Below, piece by piece: positions 1 through 8,056 of a DNA stretch of 64,000 bases. The first letter of the stretch is position 1. Every line of letters starts with the position of its first letter. The notes beneath the pieces were generated by a model. It saw only the letters and a program-made list of their open reading frames with translations, was not told where the DNA came from and searched no databases. This DNA is from CAWCAL01 sp963695075 (GTDB lineage: Bacteria; Actinomycetota; Acidimicrobiia; Acidimicrobiales; CAWCAL01). The DNA is taken from the NCBI GenBank assembly GCA_963695075.1, contig CAVOFR010000007.1, positions 868,001 through 932,000 of the forward strand. Direction: 5' to 3'. The translations under genes were made by a program, and so were the position numbers.

Positions 1-225
1 GGCAACCGCGAGCGCGAGCTGGCCGATCGAGCCGGGCTGATCGATCACCAACCCCGGTGTGCCATAGACCGCTGCCTCGTCGAGGACCACACCGAGTGCG
101 GCCTCGTCATTGCTGACAGGGCGTGAAAACAGGTCCTGTTCGCCGTCGTCAAGGACCCACGCGAAGTGATTGTCCTTGCCGACGTCAAGACCGATCCACA
201 CGTCGACCTCTTCAGGTCTCGCCAT
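1..225 (-). CDS. IS110-family transposase, N-terminal part
   Basis: The reading frame from the ATG at 225 runs open through the window edge (75 codons). The residues GLDVGKD near position 12 match the first acidic motif of the RuvC-like DEDD domain of IS110 transposases, and IDQPGSIGQLALAVA near the edge is a typical IS110 segment. A Shine-Dalgarno GGGAGG lies 5-6 nt before the start. The enzyme would catalyse RNA-guided cut-and-paste recombination in the cytoplasm. The C-terminal Tnp20-type domain is outside the window, so it cannot be said whether the gene is intact. Confidence 0.85.
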   Translation of the reverse strand, partial: MARPEEVDVWIGLDVGKDNHFAWVLDDGEQDLFSRPVSNDEAALGVVLDEAAVYGTPGLVIDQPGSIGQLALAVA

Positions 226-430
226 TGGAGCCTCCCATGATCGTTGCTATTCCGGACCGGGAGGCCGTCCAAGACGTGCGAGCCGTCATCCACCTTACGA
301 ACCAGCGATCTACGCGCATGTCCCCATCAGAGGTCGACACGCCCAACGCGCCGGTGACAACACCCCCCAGGCCATCTGAGTGCAGGGGGCCTTGAGCCAT
401 GCCGGCAACGCCGGACTCCCAGACCGAACC
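1..430 (-). mobile_element. IS110-family element, left-hand part
   Basis: The window begins inside an insertion sequence read on the minus strand. Positions 1-225 hold the transposase N-terminus, and 226 to about 430 is noncoding. In IS110-group elements the noncoding stretch upstream of the transposase encodes a structured guide (bridge or seeker) RNA; that is family knowledge. What I see here is a small perfect stem (402-406 with 410-414, loop AAC) and C-rich and G-rich blocks at 363-368 and 385-389 that could pair. The right border is a guess: coding signal of the next gene starts near 500 and I could not identify target-site core repeats. Whether the element is complete depends on sequence left of the window. 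Confidence 0.6.
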
Positions 431-517
431 TAGATCCGATCTGCAAACAAGGTAAGGGGGTGGGTGGAGAGGCGGGGGCTGCCGCTGCTCGTGGACGTCA
501 CACTAGTGTTCGTCGGC

Positions 518-1486
518 ATGGAAATTACCGGCCTCCGGGTCATCGCCGCGGCCGCCGCAGTCCTGCTCTCTGTCGCCGGCTGTTCCTCCGACGACGAATC
601 GGGCGACGCGGCGACGACATCGACCGCGGAGGACACCATCGAGGCAACCACGACGACCGCCCCCGTCTCGACCACGACCCCGGCGAGCTCGACCACCACC
701 GCGCCCCTGCCTCCCGAGCCGCTCGATGACCAGACACCGCCCGATGCGGTCAACGGGCTCGAGGTCGAGGGCGACACCATCTGGCTGGCGGCAGCCACCT
801 CGAGCCAGGTGCTCCAGGTCGATCGTCTGAGCGGGGCCATCCTCACCCGCGTGGACGGCGCCGGGTCATCTCCCGACGACTTGACCGTGGGACCCGACGG
901 CGCCGTCTACTGGACCGGTTTCGCCGACGGATCCATCGGACGGATCGTCGATGGAGCGACGGAGACGATCGCCAACATCGGGCCTGGGGCGAACCCGATC
1001 GGATTCACCGAGGACGGTGAGCTGATCGCCGGCCGAGCGGTGACGGCCGACGGCCTCTACCGGGTGCCCCTGGACGGGGGCGAACCCGAGGTGATCGCCG
1101 AGACCCTCGGTGACATGAACGCATTCGTGATCGAGGGTGACCGGGTGGTCGGTCCCGTGGGTGGTGTCCTCGGCCCCGGTGGCGTCAGCGCGGTCGACCT
1201 GGCGACGGGCGAGGTCACCGAGCTCGGGACCGACTTCCCTTCAGGTGTCACCGCCAGCACCGCCGACCCGGACGGCCGGATCCACCTGCTCTCCGCCAAT
1301 GGCCAGGTCTGGCTGTTCGACGAGGCCTCCGGCTCCGTCGAACCGGCTGTAGCCCTCGCCGACGGTATCTACGACAACCTCGACTTCGCTCCCGACGGCA
1401 CGCTGTACGTCACCCACTTCACCGAGCCGGTGATATCCGTGGTCGCTCCGGACGGAACCCGGAGCACGCTCGCCATCGGCAGCTGA
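518..1486 (+). CDS. beta-propeller (SMP-30/NHL-like) lipoprotein
   Basis: A 322-residue exported lipoprotein. The ATG at 518 gives a short signal peptide with lipobox SVAGC (lipidated Cys22), then a Thr-rich linker (about residues 25-65) and repeated blades such as LTVGPDGAVYWTGFADG and DFAPDGTLYVTHF, the pattern of SMP-30/gluconolactonase and NHL-type six-bladed propellers. No catalytic residues can be assigned, so it may be a binding or scaffold protein at the outer face of the membrane. An upstream in-frame start at 464 would bury the signal peptide, so I prefer 518. There is no clear Shine-Dalgarno; TAGTGT at 504-509 could serve as a -10 box for a nearly leaderless message. Confidence 0.72.
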   Translation: MEITGLRVIAAAAAVLLSVAGCSSDDESGDAATTSTAEDTIEATTTTAPVSTTTPASSTTTAPLPPEPLDDQTPPDAVNGLEVEGDTIWLAAATSSQVLQVDRLSGAILTRVDGAGSSPDDLTVGPDGAVYWTGFADGSIGRIVDGATETIANIGPGANPIGFTEDGELIAGRAVTADGLYRVPLDGGEPEVIAETLGDMNAFVIEGDRVVGPVGGVLGPGGVSAVDLATGEVTELGTDFPSGVTASTADPDGRIHLLSANGQVWLFDEASGSVEPAVALADGIYDNLDFAPDGTLYVTHFTEPVISVVAPDGTRSTLAIGS

Positions 1487-1516
1487 GGAACCGGCGCGTA
1501 GGCGCTTCGCGCCGAC

Positions 1517-2020
1517 TCAGTCCAGGGCTGCGAGGACCTCGTCGGCGTACTTGCCGTGCACCTTGGCCACGCCGAAACCGATCTCGTGGCCGCTGTCGGT
1601 GCGGATCCGGATCTCGCGCATCTTCTGGCCGAAGAGCTTGGACTCTCCCATGGTCACCGAGGCCAGGCTCGCCCGGTCGACCGACGCGGTCAGCCCCTTC
1701 GGTCGACCCATCGCTGACAGCGCGAACAAGGCGACCCGCCTGGCGGTGACGACGAGCAGCACCTGGTTGGCCCTTCCGACATCGACGCCGGCCTCGGTCC
1801 GCTCGGCCCGGCCGGCCTCGCTGGTGGGAGCTCCGGCCTGCGTGCCGAGCACGGCTCCGGCCCCGGCGGCGATCGGTGTGGTCGCGCCGCCGACCGCGGC
1901 GCCGGCTGCGCCGAGGATGACCTCGTGCATCGCACCCCGCGGTATCGCCTTGGTGGCGGCCAGAACGGTCTCCCCCGAGAGCTCGGGTTCGATCAGCTTC
2001 ACCATCTTGGGGATCTTCAT
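1517..2020 (-). CDS. small protein of unknown function with glycine-rich segment
   Basis: A 167-residue protein I do not recognise. The start at 2020 (MKIPKMVKL) is chosen because the residues further upstream in this frame are low-complexity and overlap the promoter side of the divergent gene. A weak GGGA lies upstream. Residues about 30-65 are Gly/Ala-rich (GAAGAAVGGATTPIAAGAGA), like a glycine-zipper or membrane-inserting hairpin. The C-terminal part (VLLVVTARRVALFAL, then EIRIRTDSGHEIGFGVAKVHG) alternates beta strands in a way seen in PH-like bacterial domains, but that is only an impression. It is transcribed divergently from the GDT1-type gene at 2112. Confidence 0.6.
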   Translation of the reverse strand: MKIPKMVKLIEPELSGETVLAATKAIPRGAMHEVILGAAGAAVGGATTPIAAGAGAVLGTQAGAPTSEAGRAERTEAGVDVGRANQVLLVVTARRVALFALSAMGRPKGLTASVDRASLASVTMGESKLFGQKMREIRIRTDSGHEIGFGVAKVHGKYADEVLAALD

Positions 2021-2111
2021 CTGATCCCATCGGTACTCTGGAGCGAATCTCAACCCCGTCCACACCTCCGGTAGACGAGCCCGACGAGCCGGACCGGCTC
2101 CACGGGGCCGA

Positions 2112-2675
2112 GTGATCGAGTTCCTCAGCGCGCTGGCGCTTGCCTTCGGCGTGATGTTCGTGGCCGAACTGGGCGACAAGACCCAGCTCGTGGCCCTCAA
2201 CTTCGGGGCGCGTTATCCGCTGCGGACCGTGGCCGTCGGACTGACGCTGGGCTACGCCGCGGCCGGGTCGGTGGCGGCAGTCGTCGGGGGATTGCTCGGC
2301 TCGGCACTGCCCGACCGTCCGATCGAGGTCGTCGGCGGCGTGATCTTCCTGCTGTTCGCCGGGCTCGCGCTGCGCACCGAGGACGACGACGAGCCTCGGG
2401 TCGTCTCGACCCGGTCGGTCGCAGCCTCGATCGCGCTCACCATCGCCGTCGCCGAGATGGGCGACAAGACGCAGATCGCCACGGCCGCGCTCGCGGCCAG
2501 GTCTGACCCCATGGCCACCTGGATCGGTGCGACGGCAGGGGAGGTGGCCAGCGGCATGGTGGCCGCCTTCGCCGGAAGAGCCATCGGCGACCGCATCCCG
2601 CCCACCGCGCTGCGATGGGGCTCGGCGGTCCTCTTCGCCGGATTCGGTGTGCTCATGTTGCTGGGCTGGTTCTGA
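2112..2675 (+). CDS. TMEM165/GDT1 (UPF0016) family cation exporter
   Basis: A 187-residue membrane protein with the two hallmark motifs of the family, ELGDKTQ (about residue 19) and EMGDKTQIA (about residue 115), each in the first helix of a three-helix repeat. Members export Mn2+ (or Ca2+) across the membrane in exchange for another cation, and bacterial members such as MneA protect against manganese excess. Length and the inverted-repeat layout fit a full-size bacterial member with about six helices. The start is GTG at 2112 with CGGGG upstream. No metal-responsive riboswitch was recognised in the short leader. Confidence 0.9.
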   Translation: MIEFLSALALAFGVMFVAELGDKTQLVALNFGARYPLRTVAVGLTLGYAAAGSVAAVVGGLLGSALPDRPIEVVGGVIFLLFAGLALRTEDDDEPRVVSTRSVAASIALTIAVAEMGDKTQIATAALAARSDPMATWIGATAGEVASGMVAAFAGRAIGDRIPPTALRWGSAVLFAGFGVLMLLGWF

Positions 2676-2899
2676 CGCCCGACCCGCCGAGTTGTGACTC
2701 GTACGCGGTGTTGTCGGGTCCGAGATGGGCCCGGCCGACCCGCTGGCAGATCGGCCTCGAGGTCGTACCGATCGGCCGGCGCTGATGTCAGCGGGACTTG
2801 ATCTGGTCCCATCGGCTCCGGGGGATCGATCCAGATCTGTAACCACCCCGCGATGTAGCTTGTCGGCGGATCCGCCTAGGCTGCCAGGGTCGGACTCCA

Positions 2900-2911
2900 T
2901 TGTCCGGACAA
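2900..2911. promoter_or_regulatory. perfect 12-bp palindrome, possible operator of the sugar importer
   Basis: TTGTCCGGACAA is a perfect palindrome 25 bp before the start of the binding-protein gene. Its position between the likely promoter and the Shine-Dalgarno suits a repressor site, for example for a ROK or LacI type regulator, but no regulator gene lies nearby. The rest of the 261-bp gap (2676-2936) holds TAGCTT and TAGGCT boxes that could be -10 elements and nothing else I can name. Confidence 0.4.
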
Positions 2912-2936
2912 CATCCCTCTTCCCTGGAGCCTTGAA

Positions 2937-4145
2937 ATGTCACGACGACTTCGACTCATGATCGGCCTGCTATCGGTCTTCCTGCTCTTCGCCGCCGCTT
3001 GCGGCGACGATGACGACAGCAGCGATACCGGTACCGATACCGGTACCGATACCGGTACCGATACGGCCGACACCGAGGCCATGCCCGAGGGTGAGGGCAG
3101 CATCTGGGTGCTGCTTCCCGACTCGGCCACGTCCGATCGTTGGGAGAAGGACGACCGTCGCTTCTTCCAGGAGGGCTTCGAAGCCGCGGGTCTGGTCGAA
3201 GACGAGGACTTCACCATCGTCAACGCCGAAGGCAGTGGCGAGACGCAGATCAGCCAGGCCGAGCAGGCCATCGGTGAAGGCGCCTCGGTCATCGTGGTGA
3301 CCAGCAACGACTCCGGCTCGGGCGCCACGATCATCGACCTCGCCCGCGACGCCGACGTCGCCGTCGTCGAGTACGACCGCTTCAACACCGAGGGCAGCGC
3401 CGGCGGTGACGTCTACGTGAGCTTCGACAACGTCAAGGTCGGCGCCACCATGGCCGAGGTGGCCACTCCGGTCATCGACGCCCTGGATGCCGACCCCAAG
3501 CGGGTCGTCATGCTCAACGGTGGTGAGACGGACAACAACGCCTTCCTGTTCCGCGACGGCTACAACGAAACCGTCGAGGCGAAGGTCGCCGACGGCGAGT
3601 GGGAGCTCGTCGACGATCAGTACGTGCCAGAGTGGGACAACCAGGCAGCCCAGGACCTCATGGACGGCATTCTGGTCGCGGCCGACAATGACGTTGACGC
3701 GGTGTTCGCCGCCAACGACGGCCTCGCCGGAGCGGTCATCGCTTCTCTCGAGAACGCTGGTCTCGACCCGCTGGAGGTCCCGGTCACCGGCCAGGACGCC
3801 ACGCAGGCCGGCATCCAGAACGTGCTCCTCGGCAAGCAGACTATGAGCGTCTACAAGCCCATCAAGGCCGAGGCCTCTGCTGCTGTGGATGCCGCTCTGG
3901 CCCTGCGGGCAGGCGAAGACGTCACCGCCCTCACCGGCGATTTCGTCTTCATCGGCATCGATGCGGACGGCAAGCCCACAGACTCCCCCGAGGGTGACGG
4001 CGTGGTTGCCTACATGGCCCTCACCCCGATCGGGGTGACAGCCGACAACGTGGCCGACACGGTGATCGCCGACGGTTTCCGGACCGTCGAAGAGCTCTGC
4101 ACCGGCGACGTGGCCGAGACGGACTTCTGCCAGGAGAACGCCTGA
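2937..4145 (+). CDS. ABC sugar importer, substrate-binding lipoprotein (XylF-like)
   Basis: A 402-residue periplasmic-binding-protein-like-I lipoprotein of the xylose/ribose/galactose class. A signal peptide ends in lipobox FAAAC (Cys22), followed by an acidic Asp/Thr linker built from tandem repeats. The mature domain holds family features: ADNDVDAVFAANDGLAGAVI and VPVTGQDATQAGIQN resemble the hinge and C-lobe of XylF. It captures a sugar outside the cell and delivers it to the permease encoded at 5030-6319. GGAG lies upstream of the ATG. The exact sugar is inferred: xylose is favoured by similarity to XylF and by the xylulokinase elsewhere in the window. Confidence 0.88.
   Translation: MSRRLRLMIGLLSVFLLFAAACGDDDDSSDTGTDTGTDTGTDTADTEAMPEGEGSIWVLLPDSATSDRWEKDDRRFFQEGFEAAGLVEDEDFTIVNAEGSGETQISQAEQAIGEGASVIVVTSNDSGSGATIIDLARDADVAVVEYDRFNTEGSAGGDVYVSFDNVKVGATMAEVATPVIDALDADPKRVVMLNGGETDNNAFLFRDGYNETVEAKVADGEWELVDDQYVPEWDNQAAQDLMDGILVAADNDVDAVFAANDGLAGAVIASLENAGLDPLEVPVTGQDATQAGIQNVLLGKQTMSVYKPIKAEASAAVDAALALRAGEDVTALTGDFVFIGIDADGKPTDSPEGDGVVAYMALTPIGVTADNVADTVIADGFRTVEELCTGDVAETDFCQENA
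3024..3064 (+). repeat. 12-bp tandem repeat in the lipoprotein linker
   Basis: Three exact copies of GATACCGGTACC plus a five-base partial copy encode the DTGT-type linker just after the lipidated cysteine. The number of units could change by slippage and alter tether length without a frameshift, because the unit is a multiple of three. Confidence 0.9.
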
Positions 4146-4178
4146 TCGAGCCGGTCACGAGCATGATGTGATGTAGTG

Positions 4179-4217
4179 GATGCGGCGGGGACGAGAGTCC
4201 CCGCCGCATCTTCGTTT
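4179..4217 (+). terminator. intrinsic terminator or attenuator between binding-protein and ATPase genes
   Basis: A perfect 13-bp GC-rich stem (4179-4191 pairs with 4198-4210) with a six-base loop is followed by TTCGTTT. It lies 34 bp after the binding-protein stop and 20 bp before the ATPase start. Such a hairpin inside importer operons usually lets the binding protein be made in excess over the membrane components, by partial termination or by protecting the upstream mRNA 3' end. Confidence 0.8.
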
Positions 4218-4229
4218 CACCCTGGGGGT

Positions 4230-5033
4230 ATGAGCCACGTGACAGAGAACGGTGAACCGGACGGCGAGGCCCTGCTGTCGTGCCGGGGGGTGTCGAAGGC
4301 CTTCGGCGCCGTGCACGCGCTCTACAAGGTCGACTTCGACGTACGGGCCGGTGAGGTCATGGCCCTCGTCGGCGACAACGGAGCAGGAAAATCCACCCTG
4401 ATCAAGGGTGTCGTCGGCATCTACCCCTTCGATGAAGGCGACGTCTACTTCGACGGGAAGCGGGTATCCATCCACAACCCCCGAGCGGCGGCCGCTCTCG
4501 GCATCGAGGTCGTGTACCAGGATCTGGCGCTGGCCGACAACCTCGATGTGGTCGCCAACATGTTCCTCGGTCGCGAGCAGGTGCGCAACGGCGTCGTGCT
4601 CGACGAGCTCGCCATGGAGCACCGGTCGCGCGAGGTGCTCGAGGGTCTGTCCGTCACAACCCTCCAGTCCGTTCGCCAGGTGGTCGCAGGGCTGTCGGGC
4701 GGTCAGCGCCAGGCGGTCGCGGTGGCCAAGGCGGTCATGTGGGACTCGAAACTGGTCATCCTCGACGAGCCCACCGCGGCCCTGGGCGTGGCCCAGACCC
4801 GGCAGGTACTCGACCTGGTCCGCCGCCTGGCCGAGCAGGGTTTCGGGGTGGTCATCATCTCGCACAACCTGCACGACATCTTCGAGGTCTCCGACCGGGT
4901 CACGGTGTTGCGGCTCGGCCAACAGGTCGGTGTGGTGGAGCGAGCGGGGGCCACTCAACAGGAGGTAGTCGAGTTGATCACCGCCGGAGACCTGGCCTTC
5001 GTACCGGGCATGGAAGGGGCTGCCGACCGATGA
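4230..5033 (+). CDS. ABC sugar importer, ATP-binding protein (single domain)
   Basis: A 267-residue ATPase with Walker A GDNGAGKST (residues 48-56), signature LSGGQ, Walker B LVILDEPTAAL and a switch histidine in ISHNL. It powers import by the permease encoded next, with which it overlaps (ATGA at 5030-5033). The CUT2 partners XylG and RbsA normally have two nucleotide-binding domains in about 500 residues. Here only one is present, as in the FrcA-like subclass, so it should act as a homodimer. The ATG at 4230 has GGGGG before it. An earlier GTG at 4176 lies inside the terminator hairpin and is unlikely. Confidence 0.88.
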   Translation: MSHVTENGEPDGEALLSCRGVSKAFGAVHALYKVDFDVRAGEVMALVGDNGAGKSTLIKGVVGIYPFDEGDVYFDGKRVSIHNPRAAAALGIEVVYQDLALADNLDVVANMFLGREQVRNGVVLDELAMEHRSREVLEGLSVTTLQSVRQVVAGLSGGQRQAVAVAKAVMWDSKLVILDEPTAALGVAQTRQVLDLVRRLAEQGFGVVIISHNLHDIFEVSDRVTVLRLGQQVGVVERAGATQQEVVELITAGDLAFVPGMEGAADR

Positions 5034-6319
5034 GTGATCAAACCGACGACACCGAAGCTGCTTCCGGCGATCGACCGGGCAAGCGTACGGCGGGTTTCGA
5101 CGCACCGCACGAGACCGTGGGTCAGTACCTGACCCACCGGGTGAACGCCATGCGTGCCGGTGAGCTGGGTGCCGTACCCATCATCATCGGCCTCATCGGG
5201 ATCGCCGTCGTGTTCGGCATCCTCGAGGACCAGTTCCTCACGGCGCGGAACTTCACCAACCTGCTCCTGCAGATGGCGCCTGTCGCGTTCCTGGCCATCG
5301 GCGTCGTGTTCGTTCTGCTCATCGCCGATGGCGAGGTCGTTTCGATCGACCTGTCCGTGGCCTACGTGGCAGCGGTAGGGGGAACGGTGCTCGTCCTGTT
5401 GCAGCGCCCCAACGACCCGGGGTGGCCCTGGTGGGCCTGCATCCTCGGCGCCGTCGTGGTCACCACCGCGATCGGGCTGCTCCATTCACTGATCATCACG
5501 AAGCTGGGCATTCCGTCGTTCATCACCACCCTGGCCGGGTTCCTCGTCTGGTCGGGCGTGGTGCTCATACTCACCACCCAGTTCTCCACCGCGGGGACCA
5601 TCCGCATCCAGAACGACACCCTTGTCGACCTGGCCAGCAACTTCCTGCCCGATTGGCTCGGTTGGACATTGGGTGTCGGCATCGTGGTGCTGTACGCCGC
5701 GGCCCAGCTCGCTCAGATGCGCTCGCGCCAGCAGCGGGGCCTGGATGCCAAGCCCTTGGCCATCGTCGTGGCGCAGATCGCGGCCGTGGGTGTCATCACA
5801 CTGATCGCGGTGGCCATCGCCAACAGTGATCGCGGGGTTCCCCAGGTCACGGTGACGCTCGCGGTCTTCCTGGCCTTCTGGACCTTCATCGCCGCGAAGA
5901 CGGCGTTCGGTCGCCACGTCTACGCCGTCGGCGGCAACGACGAGGCGGCTCGCCGGGCCGGTATCAGCGTCGACGGCGTTCGCATCGCCGTATTCATGAT
6001 CAACGGGTTCATGGCCGGCGTCGGCGGGATCATCCTCGTCTCGCGGCTGCGGTCGGTGGCCACCAACACCGGTGGCGGCAACCTGTTGCTCAACATCATC
6101 GCCGCTGCCGTGATCGGCGGCACCAGCCTGTTCGGCGGTCAGGGTCGCGTCGTCTCGGCGTTCTACGGCGCCCTGGTCATCACCGCCATCCAGAACGGCA
6201 TGGACCTGCTCGGCATGGCCTCGGGGACCAAGTTCGTGGTGACCGGGATCGTGCTCCTGCTGGCGGTGCTGATCGACTCGGTGTCCAAGCGGCGCAGGGC
6301 CGCCCGCGGTCTGGCCTGA
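5030..6319 (+). CDS. ABC sugar importer, permease (XylH/RbsC-like)
   Basis: A 429-residue integral membrane protein with about ten hydrophobic segments after a 60-residue hydrophilic N-terminus. The C-terminal stretch (RRAGISVDGVRIAVFMINGF and AAAVIGGTSLFGGQGR) is typical of BPD_transp_2 permeases of the ribose/xylose class and contains the loop that contacts the ATPase. The start codon overlaps the ATPase stop, giving translational coupling. A polar insert between helices (about residues 225-245, MRSRQQRGLDAKP) is longer than in RbsC and matches XylH-type permeases. With the two preceding genes it forms a complete importer. Confidence 0.88.
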   Translation: MSDQTDDTEAASGDRPGKRTAGFDAPHETVGQYLTHRVNAMRAGELGAVPIIIGLIGIAVVFGILEDQFLTARNFTNLLLQMAPVAFLAIGVVFVLLIADGEVVSIDLSVAYVAAVGGTVLVLLQRPNDPGWPWWACILGAVVVTTAIGLLHSLIITKLGIPSFITTLAGFLVWSGVVLILTTQFSTAGTIRIQNDTLVDLASNFLPDWLGWTLGVGIVVLYAAAQLAQMRSRQQRGLDAKPLAIVVAQIAAVGVITLIAVAIANSDRGVPQVTVTLAVFLAFWTFIAAKTAFGRHVYAVGGNDEAARRAGISVDGVRIAVFMINGFMAGVGGIILVSRLRSVATNTGGGNLLLNIIAAAVIGGTSLFGGQGRVVSAFYGALVITAIQNGMDLLGMASGTKFVVTGIVLLLAVLIDSVSKRRRAARGLA

Positions 6320-6320
6320 G

Positions 6321-8045
6321 GTGCACCGGCGCCGTCGCCGTGTGAGCGGCCGGCGCGCCGCCTGGCTGTTCACGTTCGCCGCCGTGTCGGCCGTCGCCTG
6401 CTCGTCGGGCGACGCCGACGCGCGCGCCGAGGGTGCCGACAGCGACCGGTCGGGCGAGGCATCGATCGAGGCGGTGCAGTTCGACGACGTGGCTGCCGAG
6501 GTGGGGCTCGACTTCCGCCACGGCGCCTTTCGGTGGGGCACGACCGGCGACCCCAACGCCATGATGGGCGGTGGCGTGTGCTGGATCGATCACGACCGGG
6601 ACGGCTGGCTCGACCTCTTCGTCGTGAACACGTGGAGCGACGGTGAGTGGGGTCGTTGGCGGCAGGAGGGCGCCCTGCCCTCCACCCGGCTGTTCAGGAA
6701 CGATCGTGGTCGCTTCGTCGACGTCACCGACGACGCCGGTGCCGGACTCGAGGTCCGGGGCAACGGCTGTGTGGCAGCCGATCTGGACCGAGACGGCTTC
6801 TCCGATCTCTATGTCACGACCGAGCGGGAGAACGTCCTGCTGTGGAACGACGGCGGTGACGGATTCAGCGCCGACGACGGCACGGCGGGGGTCGACACGC
6901 CGGGGTGGCAGACCGGGGCCGCGGTGGGCGACGTGAACGGCGACGGTTGGCCCGACCTCTTCGTCGCCGGCTACGCCGACGTCAACCGGCCGGTGGTCGA
7001 GGCGGACAAGGGGTTTCCCAACACCTTCGAGGCCGAGCCCGACCTGTTGTTCCTCAACCAGGGTGACGGCGACGGGGAGCGACCGACCTTCATCGACGTG
7101 GCGTCCGACGCCGGAGTCGAGGCCGAGCAGCTCGACTACGGGCTGGGCGCCCTCTTCAGCGACGTCGATCGTGACGGCGACCTCGACCTGTACGTCGCCA
7201 ACGACACCCACCCCAACCGCCTCTACGTGAACTCCCCCGACGATGACGGTGGGCTCGGGTTCCTGCTCGTGGACCACGGCGCCGAGGCCGGCGTCGACGA
7301 CGAGAACGCGGGCATGGGTGTGGCGGCGGGCGACTACGACGGGGACGGGCTGGTCGACGTCGCCGTCACGAACATGGCCAGGCAGGGCCACGCCGTGTTC
7401 CGCGGTACCGGAGGACAAGATCCCCCGACGTTCGCCGCCGCGCTCGATGCGATGGGGCAGCCCGACCTGGGCCGTGGCTCGACGGGCTGGGGCACGACCT
7501 GGGCCGACATCGACCTCGACGGTGATCCCGATCTGCTCGTGGCTCATGGCTCCATCCCGGTCCGGGACCTCGAGGCCGATCGCGAGCAGCTCCAAGCCTT
7601 CGAGAACCTGACCGCGGCAGGGAAGCCGGGCGTGTTCGCCGAGGCGACAGAGACGGTGGGCCTGGAGCGGAGCGGACGTCATCTCGCCCGGGGTCTGGCC
7701 GCCGCCGACTACGACAACGACGGTGACCTCGACCTGGCCGTCGGTACCATCGGCGGACCGCTCGCCCTTCTGCGCAACACCGGCGCGGGGGGCCACTGGC
7801 TCGTCGTGGCACCCGAACCGGCGACACCGGGAACCCGGGTCGCGGTCACGACGGCCGACGGCGTCGAGCATCATCGTGAGCTCGTCGCCGGAAGCAGCTA
7901 CCTCTCGACCGAGGATCCGCGGGCGCATTTCGGCCTGGGCTCGGCCGAGATGGTCGAATCCGTGCGCGTCTCCTGGCCGGACGGCACCCAGGCGGTTCTG
8001 GCCGACGTGGAAGCCGACGGTATTCTCGCCGTCGAACCCGACTGA
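6321..8045 (+). CDS. FG-GAP/VCBS repeat lipoprotein with ASPIC/UnbV domain
   Basis: A 574-residue exported protein, starting at GTG one base after the permease stop. After an Arg-rich n-region, a signal peptide ends at AVAC (Cys27). The body has at least seven calcium-binding DxDxDG loops, for example DHDRDGWLD, DLDRDGFSD, DVNGDGWPD, DVDRDGDLD and DYDNDGDLD, of an integrin-like propeller. It ends in an ASPIC/UnbV domain (HFGLGSAEMVESVRVSWPDG). Such proteins are cell-surface or secreted and probably bind ligands or carbohydrate; no enzyme function is established. Its position directly behind the sugar importer suggests co-transcription. Confidence 0.85.
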   Translation: MHRRRRRVSGRRAAWLFTFAAVSAVACSSGDADARAEGADSDRSGEASIEAVQFDDVAAEVGLDFRHGAFRWGTTGDPNAMMGGGVCWIDHDRDGWLDLFVVNTWSDGEWGRWRQEGALPSTRLFRNDRGRFVDVTDDAGAGLEVRGNGCVAADLDRDGFSDLYVTTERENVLLWNDGGDGFSADDGTAGVDTPGWQTGAAVGDVNGDGWPDLFVAGYADVNRPVVEADKGFPNTFEAEPDLLFLNQGDGDGERPTFIDVASDAGVEAEQLDYGLGALFSDVDRDGDLDLYVANDTHPNRLYVNSPDDDGGLGFLLVDHGAEAGVDDENAGMGVAAGDYDGDGLVDVAVTNMARQGHAVFRGTGGQDPPTFAAALDAMGQPDLGRGSTGWGTTWADIDLDGDPDLLVAHGSIPVRDLEADREQLQAFENLTAAGKPGVFAEATETVGLERSGRHLARGLAAADYDNDGDLDLAVGTIGGPLALLRNTGAGGHWLVVAPEPATPGTRVAVTTADGVEHHRELVAGSSYLSTEDPRAHFGLGSAEMVESVRVSWPDGTQAVLADVEADGILAVEPD

Positions 8046-8056
8046 CCCCGGCCCGG

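Noticed and set aside
363..389. Terminator for the gene left of the window
   Set aside because: The C-run and G-run pair poorly and no T-tract follows; the region is better explained as the noncoding end of the IS110 element.
1419..2900. Long open frame of 493 codons on the minus strand over the GDT1-type gene
   Set aside because: Its product is low-complexity Arg/Gly/His-rich and it lies antisense to a clear membrane protein gene; typical of a GC-rich shadow frame.
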